Source of the DNA: Beroe ovata
Lineage: Eukaryota; Ctenophora; Nuda; Beroida; Beroidae
Length of the DNA: 36,951 bases
NCBI GenBank assembly: GCA_946803715.1
Contig: CAMPET010000140.1
Span: forward strand, 113,463-150,413
Direction: 5' to 3'
Each line of letters starts with the position of its first letter. Position 1 is the stretch's first letter. This document shows positions 10,487 through 20,740 of this stretch, piece by piece. A model generated the notes under the pieces. It was not told the origin of the DNA. It saw only the letters and a program-made list of their open reading frames with translations, and made no database searches. Made by a program: the position numbers and the translations under genes.

Positions 10487-10788
10487 GAAGACTAAATGGG
10501 AGCTGTTAATTGCGTCTAGATACTTCTAGACAGAGTATGATTGATGAGGAGTGAGCAAATATGATTAAGTGAGCAACTATGATTTAGATTCGAGTAAACT
10601 ATCAACAATTCACCATAGACTCTGACACAACACATAACATCGGATCTCAATTCTCATTAATAAATTACTATTAAACTTTCAAATTAACATTGAATCAAGT
10701 GAATAAATGGAATCATAATCGTGCGAATGATAAATTAAAGAGCAGAGTTAAATCACCCTGTAGTTAAAACATAGTGAGGAATCAAAAA
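10487..10788. other. AT-rich spacer between eS17 and GNPTG
   Basis: About 300 bp upstream of eS17 and downstream of the GNPTG stop codon. No coding potential or repeat was recognised. It should contain the GNPTG 3' end and the eS17 promoter. Confidence 0.5.
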
Positions 10789-12473
10789 TCACTGAAAATC
10801 AGGAGGCAATAAACCATTATCTGATAACATATCTTTCAACTCATTGTATTTCCTCTCCAATTCATCATATGCAGTCCTCTCCTCACCTCCCTCCTCAATC
10901 CCTTCACATTTCTTACTCACACACTTCTTCCCCAACTCATCGCATTTGTTTTTTAGCTCATGATATTCAACGGAGCACCGATCTAAGCTATCAAAATTTT
11001 TCCTGTGATTCAAACATCCTATCCTTTCCAATACATACTTCCTGGCTTCTCTCAGTCCTGCTTCAGTTAGTATGTTGTGCTGATACTCAGCTGTTATTCG
11101 AGCATATTCCTGCATCGGCGTTTCTTCTTCAGTACCAGATAAATCAACTACTTCGTCATGAAAAGATTTGCTATTCTCCCGAGAAGATTCTTCCATTTCT
11201 AGTGAAGATTCCCTGCTTTCTTGAAAAGATTTCTTGTTCTCATGTGTTTGATCATCTTCCTCCCTGTCAGCCTCCTCCTCAGGCAGAGCATTGTAAACAT
11301 CAGTGAAGACAGTATGACAGAAGAGGGGTGATGTGAGTGTCATGTTGTACAGGCATGTCTCTGGCTCCGACACTCCATTGACCTGAGTATGATATTCATC
11401 AACAGAGTGTAAATATTCCCAGAGTTGGGGGATGGATGAATGGGGATAACTGACACCCACCTGTGTCGATTTCCCGCACACATGGTTTAGAATAACCGAT
11501 CTAGGAACAGTGGAATCACCCTTTGTGCAATCATCTCCATCAGTGTAATGTCCAGTGGTTAGAGTGGAGTAGAGGTCATCATAGCTCCAGTGGGACCAAA
11601 TTCCTGAGGAACATTCCCACTTGTATAGGTGGTGTCTACGGAAATCGTTTGTGCACTACACACATATGCATTTTAGAATGCAATGTATAAACATTAAACA
11701 TGCTATAATGTAGTAAGCCAATTGCAAATTGTATACTTCAACTCTCTGTAAGTCAAGGATCAAGGGAGCTAGAGGAAGGTATTGGTATCATACAGCCTCA
11801 TCAAAAGATGAGCTGGAAAAGGTGCTATTGTTATCTGCCAGTCGCAACCAAAACATAAAGAAGTGTAAATCACTCTCACCTAAAATTCCATGATAGGCAT
11901 TCCACCTTGTGGCTAATTCATGTTGGGTTATGTTTTGGAAAGGGCAAACCACATATTTGTACTGTCCTTCCTGGTAAGGTCTGATGCTGAGTTTCAATCT
12001 GATTAAATCATGCTCTTGTTTAACAAATGCTAAGTTGAAAATATACAAATCATGTTATTTTCAATTCAAATCATGCTGTTTCAATTCAATTGAGAATCAG
12101 TTACAAATCAATCTGAGCAGCTTCATACCTAGGACTATCTCCCTATGAAGCATAACTGAGATAGGGTAACATAATCACCTCATGTTCATAACAGCTTCTA
12201 ATAATCTGTCTGAGAGCAGAATTTCCACAAAGTGATCTTGGTAGTCTTGATGGTGTTAACTTATATGATGAGCTCCTACCACTTTGGCCTGAGTAACCAA
12301 GATCTTCATCAGAATTCATAGGAAAATAAATCTCCAAATTAAAAGAGATTGACAAGTATCATTGCTTTCATACCTGCCTGAGTCAGAGAATTTGATTCAA
12401 CTACTTTCACAACAACTTTGTGACTTAAGCTTGTTTGAATACACAGTAAAGCAAGCCATAGGAACCTCATCAT
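10789..12473 (-). CDS. GNPTG: GlcNAc-1-phosphotransferase subunit gamma (complete, five exons)
   Basis: The gamma subunit of the Golgi phosphotransferase that tags lysosomal enzymes with mannose 6-phosphate. Exons in transcript order are 12473-12374, 12288-12179, 11970-11880, 11603-11461 and 11382-10789. Phases agree throughout and give 345 residues, against 305 in human. Exon 1 encodes a signal peptide ([17 protein letters not shown]) followed by HKVVVKVVE. The MRH-type lectin domain follows: [51 protein letters not shown] and [18 protein letters not shown]. This order and cysteine spacing match GNPTG rather than glucosidase II beta. The C-terminal part ([20 protein letters not shown], then a coiled-coil end) corresponds to the subunit's C-terminal helical region. 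It is preceded by an acidic, Ser/Glu-repetitive insert (near [17 protein letters not shown]) longer than in vertebrates. The exon 3 and exon 2 boundaries are inferred from the cysteine-to-YKY spacing. Confidence 0.93.
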
Positions 12474-13011
12474 TCCTAAGCCATTATTGAAGTCAAGGAT
12501 CCATGTATTGAGAATTTCTTGTGGTCCGTGATACCATTAATTGTGGACTGTGATAATAGTTGTTGCCTACCATTGCAATAATTGCTGTCAAGAACTTCAT
12601 TGCATGCGCGCAAAATTATTTGCAGACAGCTGGGCCTACCATCTCCAGGCAAGTAAAATCATTTCGAAAAACAGGAAACAATAAACCATAGAATATTAAA
12701 ATGAAACACAATGCTCACTTATAAGCTGTAAACAGCCAACAATGGCAATTGGCAACAATGGATACAGTATAGTGTATAACCAATACAATGCAGCACATAC
12801 TGTTGTGCACAAGCAGCATCTTTCTAATAGAAGGCTCAATCTATTCTTCCTTGTTTGAATCCCTTGAATCCACCCATGATCCATAATAATATTGATAATG
12901 ATACAGAGCTGCAAATTACCAATACCAAATAAGGGAAAATTACTGTAGTTTAAAGTGAAGGTATATGTAGCACTCACTTGCAGTTGTTCAGACACTCATA
13001 TTTTGTTTTGC
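12474..13011. other. Non-coding stretch upstream of GNPTG
   Basis: This holds the presumed GNPTG promoter. One hydrophobic open frame on the - strand (12696-12995) has no recognisable family and is probably chance. Confidence 0.5.
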
Positions 13012-14561
13012 TAACATATTGCCATTCTACCAGTACCATTGTTACTTCTATGTGATTGATGCAACCGGATTAACTGATGGTTAGATCTTCACATGGGTAA
13101 GCAATTATAGTCACACTTGTGATTCCAATTCTCACATATCTGTCACACACACAGAAACACACATGTGTACAGTACACACACACATACACAGAAACATTGG
13201 CTGCATTACACTCAAGAGTCTGTGAGTGCATGTGTGTCAGTGGATGCAGTATGTGCCCATGAGTGTGTCTGTGTTGTGTGCTTGTGTGTGTTCATTTAAT
13301 GCATATATGTGGCTGTGGGCCACAATAACAGTATTCAGTACAGAAACACATGTACATAAGGTGTCAAGGTAGGGTATTGATAGCTCTTTTAGATCGACAA
13401 CATAACGTAACACTGTGTCCTGAAAGTACGTTTTGTTGCATGAATTCGAAAAGTTGTCACGCTCAATGGATCATGCACAGATTTTTTGGAGTTATTAATA
13501 GAATAAATTACATAACCACTTACACAACATAAGTAGTAACTTATCAAACTACTTATTACAATCAAATTTGAGAAGCGAGGGCCACACTTTGTGGATATCC
13601 TGAAGAAGAGACTATAATGTCTTGAAACTGTCAGTAGATTTGTGGTGAAAAAGTGTGTGGGTTTGATTCAATTGACTTTGTATCTCTGTCTACAATGTCC
13701 AATCATCTGAGCCTTAAGTAGTAACAATATCACAATGATTAATACAAGATAAATGCACAGATTCAAACGATAGCTACAATGCAATCACTGATCAGTGATC
13801 GGTGTGATCACTTTAGCTTGATTAATAATCCCAGGTTGACGGGTTGCTATCCTGTGTAGTACATTATAATCAATGATTTTGATCAATAACTGTTCCTGCA
13901 TTGCGTTGCAATTGCCCATATTGCCCAACCTGTCGCGCCGCGCACAAAGTTTTTCCTGATTTTGAATTTTCAGTTCACCGAATGAAATAAAAGTGCGCAA
14001 CGTGTGCACATCAATAATTGTCGATCAATGATAGACCCTGTCGAGAATTTGTCTTTGCGCGCGCGCGCCGCGGCGCATGAAACTTATTCTCAGAAGCGGC
14101 TGACGCTAGCCGCGCTTCGCAATTTGCATCAGCGGTCAATAACTATAATTCTTGTTTAATTAGAAATTAACGATCGCGCTGTATAGTAAAAGGCTTCCAT
14201 TCATCCAATTCCGATCTCATGCTGTCGCGCCGCGCAGTCTCTGCTCTCACTATCGTTTCCACAGATGAAGCTTCCCACCGGCGCGGCAAAAAATCATAAT
14301 TCCAAAATTTTCCTCTATCATGGATCATTCCAATTAATTCCATCTTTGCCTTGAATAACAGGGATCTGGTACATTCGTGATTAGTATAGAACAATTTGAC
14401 TGTTCACACGTTCTGTGACCCGAGCCTTACAAGTAATACAAGTACAAGAAGGTTAGAAGGTAGCTTTATTATAAGCTGGAAAATTTTGTTTTGAATGGGC
14501 TAGTATATACATCAGGAAATGCGCTTGCAGATTATGAGTGAAGTGTGTGTTGCTATGGCAA
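13012..14561. repeat. Segmental duplication, copy 1 (direct partner 25741-27921)
   Basis: This segment runs from CATTCTACCAGTACCATTG (near 13021) to AGTGAAGTGTGTGTTGCTATGGCAA at its end. It matches 25741-27921 in the same orientation over most of its length. It contains CA/GT microsatellites (13140-13300), AT-rich sequence and a GC-rich palindromic core near 14020-14130. It is shorter than its partner because it lacks several insertions and local duplications. Its ends have short inverted similarity (TTGCCAT and ATGGCAA), so the unit may itself be a non-autonomous transposon. Confidence 0.88.
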
Positions 14562-15030
14562 NAGATGATAGCAGGAGTACGTGGGTGAATTTCATCACGA
14601 GCTAGGGGGAGAGAGTCGGGCAGAATCCAGAACTCAGAGTCCAGAGCTACCTTCTCGGTTTTGTAGCAACAAGTCTCCCAGTTCCCAAGACCAGAGTCCT
14701 CAGCACTTTTGGGACTTCAGAAGGAGATCGAGATGCAGGTTTTGTTCGAGACTTCAAGCTACCCGTACAGGGAGTAGAGGGGATCACCAGAGACACTGTA
14801 CCGCCATCTGCACAGTGAACCTGGAGCACGGTCTACACAGTCCACATGTTATGCTGTAAGTGTCCAGACCTCAGTCCTCACGTCGACCTCTACAACTACC
14901 CCAGCGGAACAGCCTCAAGCATCGAGGTGCAAACAACAGCTCGACTGCACGATCGACCAGTCCCATCCATCACTGTACATCATGAAAGTCCCTGATATCA
15001 CGGTGGCAACAGACTCTCACTCATAGCTCG
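14562..15030 (+). pseudogene. Possible decayed coding remnant, family not recognised
   Basis: Two overlapping open stretches without an in-frame ATG run on the + strand. One covers roughly 14607-14814 (including SYLLGFVATSLPVPKTRVL and FVRDFKLPVQGVEGITR). The other, in a different frame, covers roughly 14775-15029 (including TSVLTSTSTTTPAEQPQ and LDCTIDQSHPSLYIMKV). Composition and codon use look more protein-like than the surroundings, and the frame switch within the overlap suggests a frameshifted gene or unrecognised splicing. The sequence just to the left is the end of the segmental duplication. No family was identified. Confidence 0.25.
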
Positions 15031-15679
15031 GTTGTTATTCTGTTCACGTGTCTGCTTTGGCTTCTCCACCCTCATCAATGTGACACTAAGTCTCGGGCTA
15101 GAACACTCACATAAGGACTTTGATTTGTTATTTTATGCTACACTTTATTATATTTTTACCAAGCAAGAAAATCAAAATAACACACAAAAGAACAACCTTT
15201 TTCATTACCTTTTTTATATCATTGTTTTCCTTGGTACCAAATTGATCAGAACTATAAGTGAGGAGTCCTTGGGTCGATACCCCTATCCCTGAGTCATGCT
15301 CTCACTGACTGCTATGCAACACCTCTGACCGCTACAAGGAGCCCTTTTCTTCCATCCGAAATGAATAAATAACAGTAGCGTGTCCTCGTGAGAGTTGCAT
15401 ATCGTTATGAGCGACCCATACTCTTATGGATGACTTGTTACGCCCTCACCTGCTAACCTGGGCCTTAACGAGGGTTGATAACATGTACGCCCAATAGAAG
15501 GAACCACAGTGAGTGCTAAGGATATACAGTGAGTGAACGCTCAGTAGAGGGGAGCAGAGTGAGTGCTAACCTGCATACAGTTATTTGTCTTATATTTAGC
15601 TATGTGGTTTAAGCTTGAGTTTCGAACCAGTGTTTAATGAGCTCATTACACACTGCTGAAGTGCCACGTGATCTGATAA
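15031..15679. other. Intergenic DNA with short degenerate repeats
   Basis: No gene was recognised. A 50-bp imperfect palindrome lies near 15429-15481 (TGTTACGCCCTCACC ... GAGGGTTGATAACA). After it, the phrase CAGTGAGTG is repeated near 15510-15570. It could be a worn transposon end. Confidence 0.4.
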
Positions 15680-15884
15680 TTACAACGGTGATATACCACT
15701 TGACCCACACACATACTGAAATGATGCATTTGGACTTGCAGTCTGACTGGCGTCAAGGGGCAAGAATTCTAAAAATGTCTTGATTACACAATCAAGGTCA
15801 GAACCCCCGCCCCCTCTGTAATCAAGCGTAATCATTTGGATACCCCCTCCCCCTGGGCTGATTACGTTATATGTGAACGGTCCC
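15680..15884. mobile_element. Interspersed repeat fragment with ATTACG...GAACGGTCCC end
   Basis: The stretch is rich in G/C homopolymer runs and repeated GTAATCA words. It ends at 15860-15884 with GATTACGTTATATGTGAACG then GTCCC. The same end, in the same orientation and with one difference, occurs at 18571-18595, where it is again preceded by poly-G/poly-C runs and repeated GATTACG words. The shared architecture identifies one repeat family. Confidence 0.6.
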
Positions 15885-16340
15885 ATAAAGGAATAAGGCA
15901 AAGTGTGAAAGTGGTTCTGCTGTTTGCAAATAACTCGACCAAATGGAGTTAAAAGACTGGGATTTTTTCCAAGGTGGTAGGAAAAAGGATCAAATACTTT
16001 AGATTTTTGATTAAGGTCTTAGATTTTTTGTTATGGGCGTCGGAAGTTTATGGAAAAGATGCAAAAATCAAAAATATGATGTAGCAAAAATTTGCATTTA
16101 CACCATTGCTAAGCGATTTAGGAGTTGCTTGTGTGAATTAGATCCTCACCTACAGATGCGCTTCATTTGGTTGTTTCTTTGTTTTGAAACGTTCCAATTT
16201 TGATTCTCATCAATTCAATCCATTTTTTGATTCTTTATAATATTCACTGCAGCACGCCTACTTGACAGGCGTTCTAGTATGCCTATTATAATTTGGCATT
16301 CTCTCTTCTATCATGGAGGTTTTTGTGTGTTCACAGCATA
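15885..16340. other. AT-rich intergenic stretch
   Basis: No gene or RNA was recognised. An AT-rich stretch repeats the words TTAGATTTTTTG and TTAGATTTTTGATT near 15998-16031. Confidence 0.4.
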
Positions 16341-16510
16341 CTACGTGTTGCTATGGAAGCGTATGAGTTTTACTTGCAAAAAGAAGTAGCCTGTAGGCTC
16401 ATTTCTTATGGTGNAGCAGATATATGTGCATTGTAATTCTGTGTATGAATACACTTTTATAATATGTGATAAGTTTCTGATAAAAATATACAGTCTGAGT
16501 TTGGTCTCTA
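16341..16510. repeat. Repeat with direct relatives at 23.6 and 24.1 kb and an inverted partner at 24.65 kb
   Basis: The segment begins GTTGCTATGGAAGC and continues to GGCTCATTTCTTATGG, a pattern found again near 23636-23740 (GTTGCTATGGGAAT...CTAATTTCTCATGG) and 24085-24160 (GTTGCCATGGATAC...GCTCATTTCTGATG). The following 95 bp (16416-16508) is the reverse complement of 24644-24738 with few mismatches. Together these mark the ends of a large composite inverted structure. Confidence 0.8.
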
Positions 16511-17106
16511 CGAAAATATAATCGTTTCACATCGGCAGCTTCAACCGTACAAATTGTTGCCGTCCTCTCGTCTATACCCTGAATCCTTCTCTTCACTCTA
16601 GGTCGATCCTGCGATATCATATTCATCAGGAAGAGCAAGAGAAAGTACGTGAACAGAGTGCTGACACATCCTGTGGATGTGCTTTTCACTGCCAAATGTT
16701 CTCACGTTTTCCAAAGAAGGAAAATGCGGGACCAGAACATGTCACAATTGCAGCACTTGTCAGAAATCGAAATACATATCGAGATACAGTGTGATTTTGA
16801 TTGTTCAACATGGTTGACATTGACATCGTTGGATGATAGATATACGGTCCTAATTGTTTTTGAAGTGGGTAATGACATCATCATGACATGATGACATAGT
16901 GATGGCACAGTAACAAATGTAATGCCTCAAATGTGAGTGATATAGATTGCAAATTGTTTGGAAGATACAGGCATGTCATGAAACTACATGTCCGACCGAG
17001 TATGACCGTTGAGATGATTTTCACTGTGGCTGCATTTCGTCTATACTGCGAATTCATGGTCCGCACTAGTAAGTACTAAGTACACATGTGCAAGCAGTGA
17101 AAGACG
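16511..17106. other. Intergenic stretch without a recognised gene
   Basis: Open frames exist on both strands (for example a 98-codon - strand frame ending at 16399), but none matches a known family. One is interrupted by an undetermined base. Confidence 0.4.
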
Positions 17107-17509
17107 TTATATATAAATTTGTTTGTGAAATGAACAAAATATCTTTTCTTACCTTCCATCAAATCCTCGCAAGCGAAACATGCTGGAAAACACTGCTGAC
17201 AATCGAGTAACAGTCCCATCACCTGAGAGAGGAAGTAATATAATTCGTCCATTGTCGATAAACCTATGAAATAGAATAACAATAGGGAATGGTATTGCTG
17301 GGGAGGTGTAACAATTTTTTTCAGTCACGTGAAACAAATTCAACAAATGGAAATCATGAAACACTGTCACGTGATCAAATTCATTAGGGAATTGGGAACC
17401 CTCCCCAACAATACCATTCTCTATTCCCTTCAACAAATTTGAGATCCCCAATAGAATCTTATGATAACGCTCTCTTTCACAGCAATTCCCTACTTTGTGA
17501 GATTGATAA
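17107..17509. repeat. Direct repeat left of the assembly gap, with internal hairpin
   Basis: It begins TTATATATAAATTTGTTTGT and ends CTTTGTGAGATTGATA. It matches 18596-19002 in the same orientation with only scattered substitutions and small indels. Inside, GGGAATGGTATTGCTGGGGA (near 17284) pairs with TCCCCAACAATACCATTCTC (near 17402), forming a long hairpin typical of a foldback or MITE-like unit. Confidence 0.9.
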
Positions 17510-17668
17510 TATCAGCAGTACCATCCTCTTCCTCCCTCTATCCTCCTACCCCGTTGGAGAATCAGAAAACAACATAAAGCTAGGAACATGTACATTGTAT
17601 CACCCGTGATCACCCGCGGTTAGAACACTGCTCAACGATGTTGGGTTAGATAACGGTCATGTGAGGCA

Positions 17669-18460
17669 NNNNNNNNNNNNNNNNNNNNNNNNNNNNNNNN
17701 NNNNNNNNNNNNNNNNNNNNNNNNNNNNNNNNNNNNNNNNNNNNNNNNNNNNNNNNNNNNNNNNNNNNNNNNNNNNNNNNNNNNNNNNNNNNNNNNNNNN
17801 NNNNNNNNNNNNNNNNNNNNNNNNNNNNNNNNNNNNNNNNNNNNNNNNNNNNNNNNNNNNNNNNNNNNNNNNNNNNNNNNNNNNNNNNNNNNNNNNNNNN
17901 NNNNNNNNNNNNNNNNNNNNNNNNNNNNNNNNNNNNNNNNNNNNNNNNNNNNNNNNNNNNNNNNNNNNNNNNNNNNNNNNNNNNNNNNNNNNNNNNNNNN
18001 NNNNNNNNNNNNNNNNNNNNNNNNNNNNNNNNNNNNNNNNNNNNNNNNNNNNNNNNNNNNNNNNNNNNNNNNNNNNNNNNNNNNNNNNNNNNNNNNNNNN
18101 NNNNNNNNNNNNNNNNNNNNNNNNNNNNNNNNNNNNNNNNNNNNNNNNNNNNNNNNNNNNNNNNNNNNNNNNNNNNNNNNNNNNNNNNNNNNNNNNNNNN
18201 NNNNNNNNNNNNNNNNNNNNNNNNNNNNNNNNNNNNNNNNNNNNNNNNNNNNNNNNNNNNNNNNNNNNNNNNNNNNNNNNNNNNNNNNNNNNNNNNNNNN
18301 NNNNNNNNNNNNNNNNNNNNNNNNNNNNNNNNNNNNNNNNNNNNNNNNNNNNNNNNNNNNNNNNNNNNNNNNNNNNNNNNNNNNNNNNNNNNNNNNNNNN
18401 NNNNNNNNNNNNNNNNNNNNNNNNNNNNNNNNNNNNNNNNNNNNNNNNNNNNNNNNNNNN
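17669..18460. other. Assembly gap (792 undetermined bases)
   Basis: An unbroken run of N. The flanks carry near-identical direct repeats, so the gap may have been caused by repeat collapse, and its stated length may be an estimate. Confidence 0.99.
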
Positions 18461-18595
18461 GGGGGTTGGGCCCGTGATTACGTAATATTTCCCTTCTGAG
18501 AGGGGGGTTTGAGCCATGATTACGGATGATTACGGAGGGGGGGGAGGGGGGTAAAAAATGCCGAAATTTTGATTACGTAATATGTGAACGGTCCC
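18461..18595. mobile_element. Second copy of the GATTACG / GAACGGTCCC repeat
   Basis: It has G-rich runs, three GATTACG words and the end GATTACGTAATATGTGAACG then GTCCC at 18571-18595, like the copy ending at 15884. It directly abuts the direct repeat that starts at 18596. Confidence 0.6.
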
Positions 18596-19002
18596 TTATA
18601 TATAAATTTGTTTGTGAAATGAACAAAATATCTCTTTTTACCTTCCATCAAATCCTCGCAAGCGAAACATGCTGGAAATCACTGCTGACAATCGAGTAAC
18701 AGTCCCATCACCTGAGAGAGGAAGTAATATAATTCGTCCGTTGTCGATAAACCTATGAAATAGAATAACAATAGGGAATGGTATTGCTGGAGAGGGGTAA
18801 CAAATTTTTTCAGTCGCGTAAAACAAATTCAACAAATGGAAATCATGAAACACTGTCACGTGATCAATCATTAGAGAATTGGGAACCCTCCCCAACAATA
18901 CCATTCTCTATTCCCTTCACCAAATTTGAGATCCCCAATAAAATCTTATGGCATATGATAACGCTCTCTTTCACAGCAATTCCCTACTTTGTGAGATTGA
19001 TA
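18596..19002. repeat. Direct repeat right of the assembly gap, with internal hairpin
   Basis: Partner of 17107-17509. It keeps the hairpin arms (near 18774 and 18890) and has a 5-bp GGCAT insertion near 18950. Its right end is followed within about 10 bp by the left arm of a long inverted repeat. Confidence 0.9.
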
Positions 19003-19012
19003 TCCTTTTATT

Positions 19013-19603
19013 TCGGATCAAATTCAGAGGAACATTTGCTCCCTGTTCCTTGCGCAGGTTGGGTGTTTACTTTATCTCTGTTTCGCAAACCTATAGGGGA
19101 AATGAGTGTCTTGAAACAGAAAATGATCAAGTTCAACTTGAGCAAATATAAATGCTGTCGAACGGACAGTGCTTATCCTGCAATATCATAATTGGTGTGC
19201 TGTCAGGTGTGTATCTCACAATCACTATAGCATGGATAACCTTGCAAACAATAGAATGGTGAATGCTATGATGGTAAGTATGACGGTAAATTTTAAATGA
19301 TATTTTCTGACTTCTCCAAGATTCACAGTTCACACTGTAACTTATCTAAACTCCGCTTGCTAAACTAAAAACCTTTTTCAGCACACAGCATATGTGGAGT
19401 TATCAGGATGCAGGGAAGAGATGAGAAAATTGGAACATAGATTTGATCACAGGTCCCGGTATAGAACAAAACTCCATCCCTCACACATGAAGGAGTAAAA
19501 AGAGAATGCATCCTGTCGGTACTGCCAAAATTGAATGATATCCCCAGTACATAGCAAAACTCCATTCCTCAGCTATCATGGAAGTATAAGGAGAATATAT
19601 CAT
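19013..19603. repeat. Left arm of a long inverted repeat
   Basis: About 590 bp that reads as the reverse complement of 22824-23505. Landmarks are CTCCCTGTTCCTTGCGCAGG at the outer end and GCTATCATGGAAGTATAAGG at the inner end. Identity is very high along the full length, except for an insertion of roughly 95 bp in the right arm. The arms enclose about 3.2 kb that contains a THAP-like gene. Confidence 0.92.
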
Positions 19604-19783
19604 ATCGGTGCAGTGAGAATAGTATGTATAAAGGAACAAGAAAACCCGCCCAGATTGCGTATACTCCGTCTGTGATATGTGAGGCGAGAGCTTACACACG
19701 TGGAATTTGGCCCAGTACAGATTTACAACCCACTTGTTTTGAAATGACGAACACAGCTACGATTCCAAAACATGCAGTCTCAC

Positions 19784-20740
19784 CTACTTGCTTGAGAGGT
19801 CAATAACATCATGCCAAATGCGTTCCTCCTCTGGAACTTTCCCATCTGAGAAAGAGGGATATGAACTTAGAGTCAGACAATCCGACAGGTAGAGAGGAAA
19901 ACAACCTGTTGACATCTGTTCAGGTACAAGAATTGGAATTTCTGATAACGCACAGATGCAACAAGTGAAACAGTCGTTGTTAGTGAGTTAAAAACGTTTC
20001 AGTGTGACATGCACCATCTTCAGTTCTGTAAATATTTTTTATGATGACATATGGGGCACATTAATTCGTATATACTCTCACTCTTGGGAACCTCCAATTA
20101 GATTGCATAAACACCCAGCATCCTTTGTGACTTCAGGTGGTTCGGTTCATCTGATGAAAGTTACTTATCAAACTATTGCAGCAGTGAAGAATGACTGTTA
20201 TACAAACAATGCAACAACCAGACTTCTCTTCTACCCACTTTGTCTGCTGCATCATGCCTATTTGGTGGTGCACCAAGGTCCTGGTCAGGTGCAGGGAGTC
20301 CAATTTCGGTACCTGAGAGAGTAATACAAATGAAATTGCTTGTGGTGAAACGTAAAATGGCAGACAGTGACATTGCTCACTTCACCTGGTACTTCTACCA
20401 CAGGGTTAGGGACATCCTGTTGTGCAGGGGAAAGGCCAAGTTCCTCATACAAGATGTCAGGAAAGGCTCCAGGAAGCAAAATCTTACTCAAGCATTCTGT
20501 GATAAGTGTAAGTAGCAAATAGAAATATTGATTGAGTAGAATCTTTCTGGACAAATAGATTGTTTGATACATAATCCAAGGTAACAAACTTGATTGTTTG
20601 AAGAACTTTGTTGAAAAGTGCCTGCAACAAATTTTGCTGGTTTTTGATCCATTCTGAAGAATAGCAGACCATTCTGCCCTCATGGTGAACAGTGTAGCTT
20701 TGTCAGTTCTTGCTCCACACACCAAACAACGCTTTGTCAT
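19784..20740 (-). CDS. THAP-like zinc-finger gene between inverted repeats (four probable exons)
   Basis: THAP domains are C2CH DNA-binding zinc fingers found in host regulators and in P-element-type transposases. The proposed exons are 20740-20590, 20496-20386, 20312-20235 and 19941-19784. They keep phase throughout and give 165 residues ending at TAG. Residues 1-42 contain MTKRCLVCGARTDK, a conserved tryptophan (AEWSAIL) and KICCRHFSTKFF, giving C-x2-C ... C-x2-H followed by F. After the first splice comes KILLPGAFPDIL, which resembles the AVPTIF box closing THAP domains. The spacing between the cysteine pair and the CxxH (29 residues) is shorter than usual, so DNA binding is uncertain. The remainder is Pro/Asp-rich and unrecognised, and no RNase-H-like catalytic domain was found. 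Exons 3 and 4 rest only on splice sites and phase. It may be a transposon gene remnant or a recently captured host gene. Confidence 0.55.

Noticed and set aside
12696-12995. 99-codon hydrophobic - strand frame upstream of GNPTG
   Set aside because: AT-rich sequence readily gives hydrophobic frames; there are no family motifs, and GNPTG already has its signal-peptide exon at 12473.
15429-15481. TGTTACGCC...GATAACA read as LTR ends
   Set aside because: The two ends are only about 50 bp apart, with no retroelement coding sequence nearby; at most a worn palindrome.
15680-15901. 73-codon glycine-rich - strand frame
   Set aside because: It is a translation of the poly-G/poly-C interspersed repeat.
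16399-16695. 98-codon - strand frame with a hydrophobic N-terminus
   Set aside because: It contains an undetermined base, its C-terminal part lies in a repeat with an inverted partner, and it has no recognisable domain.
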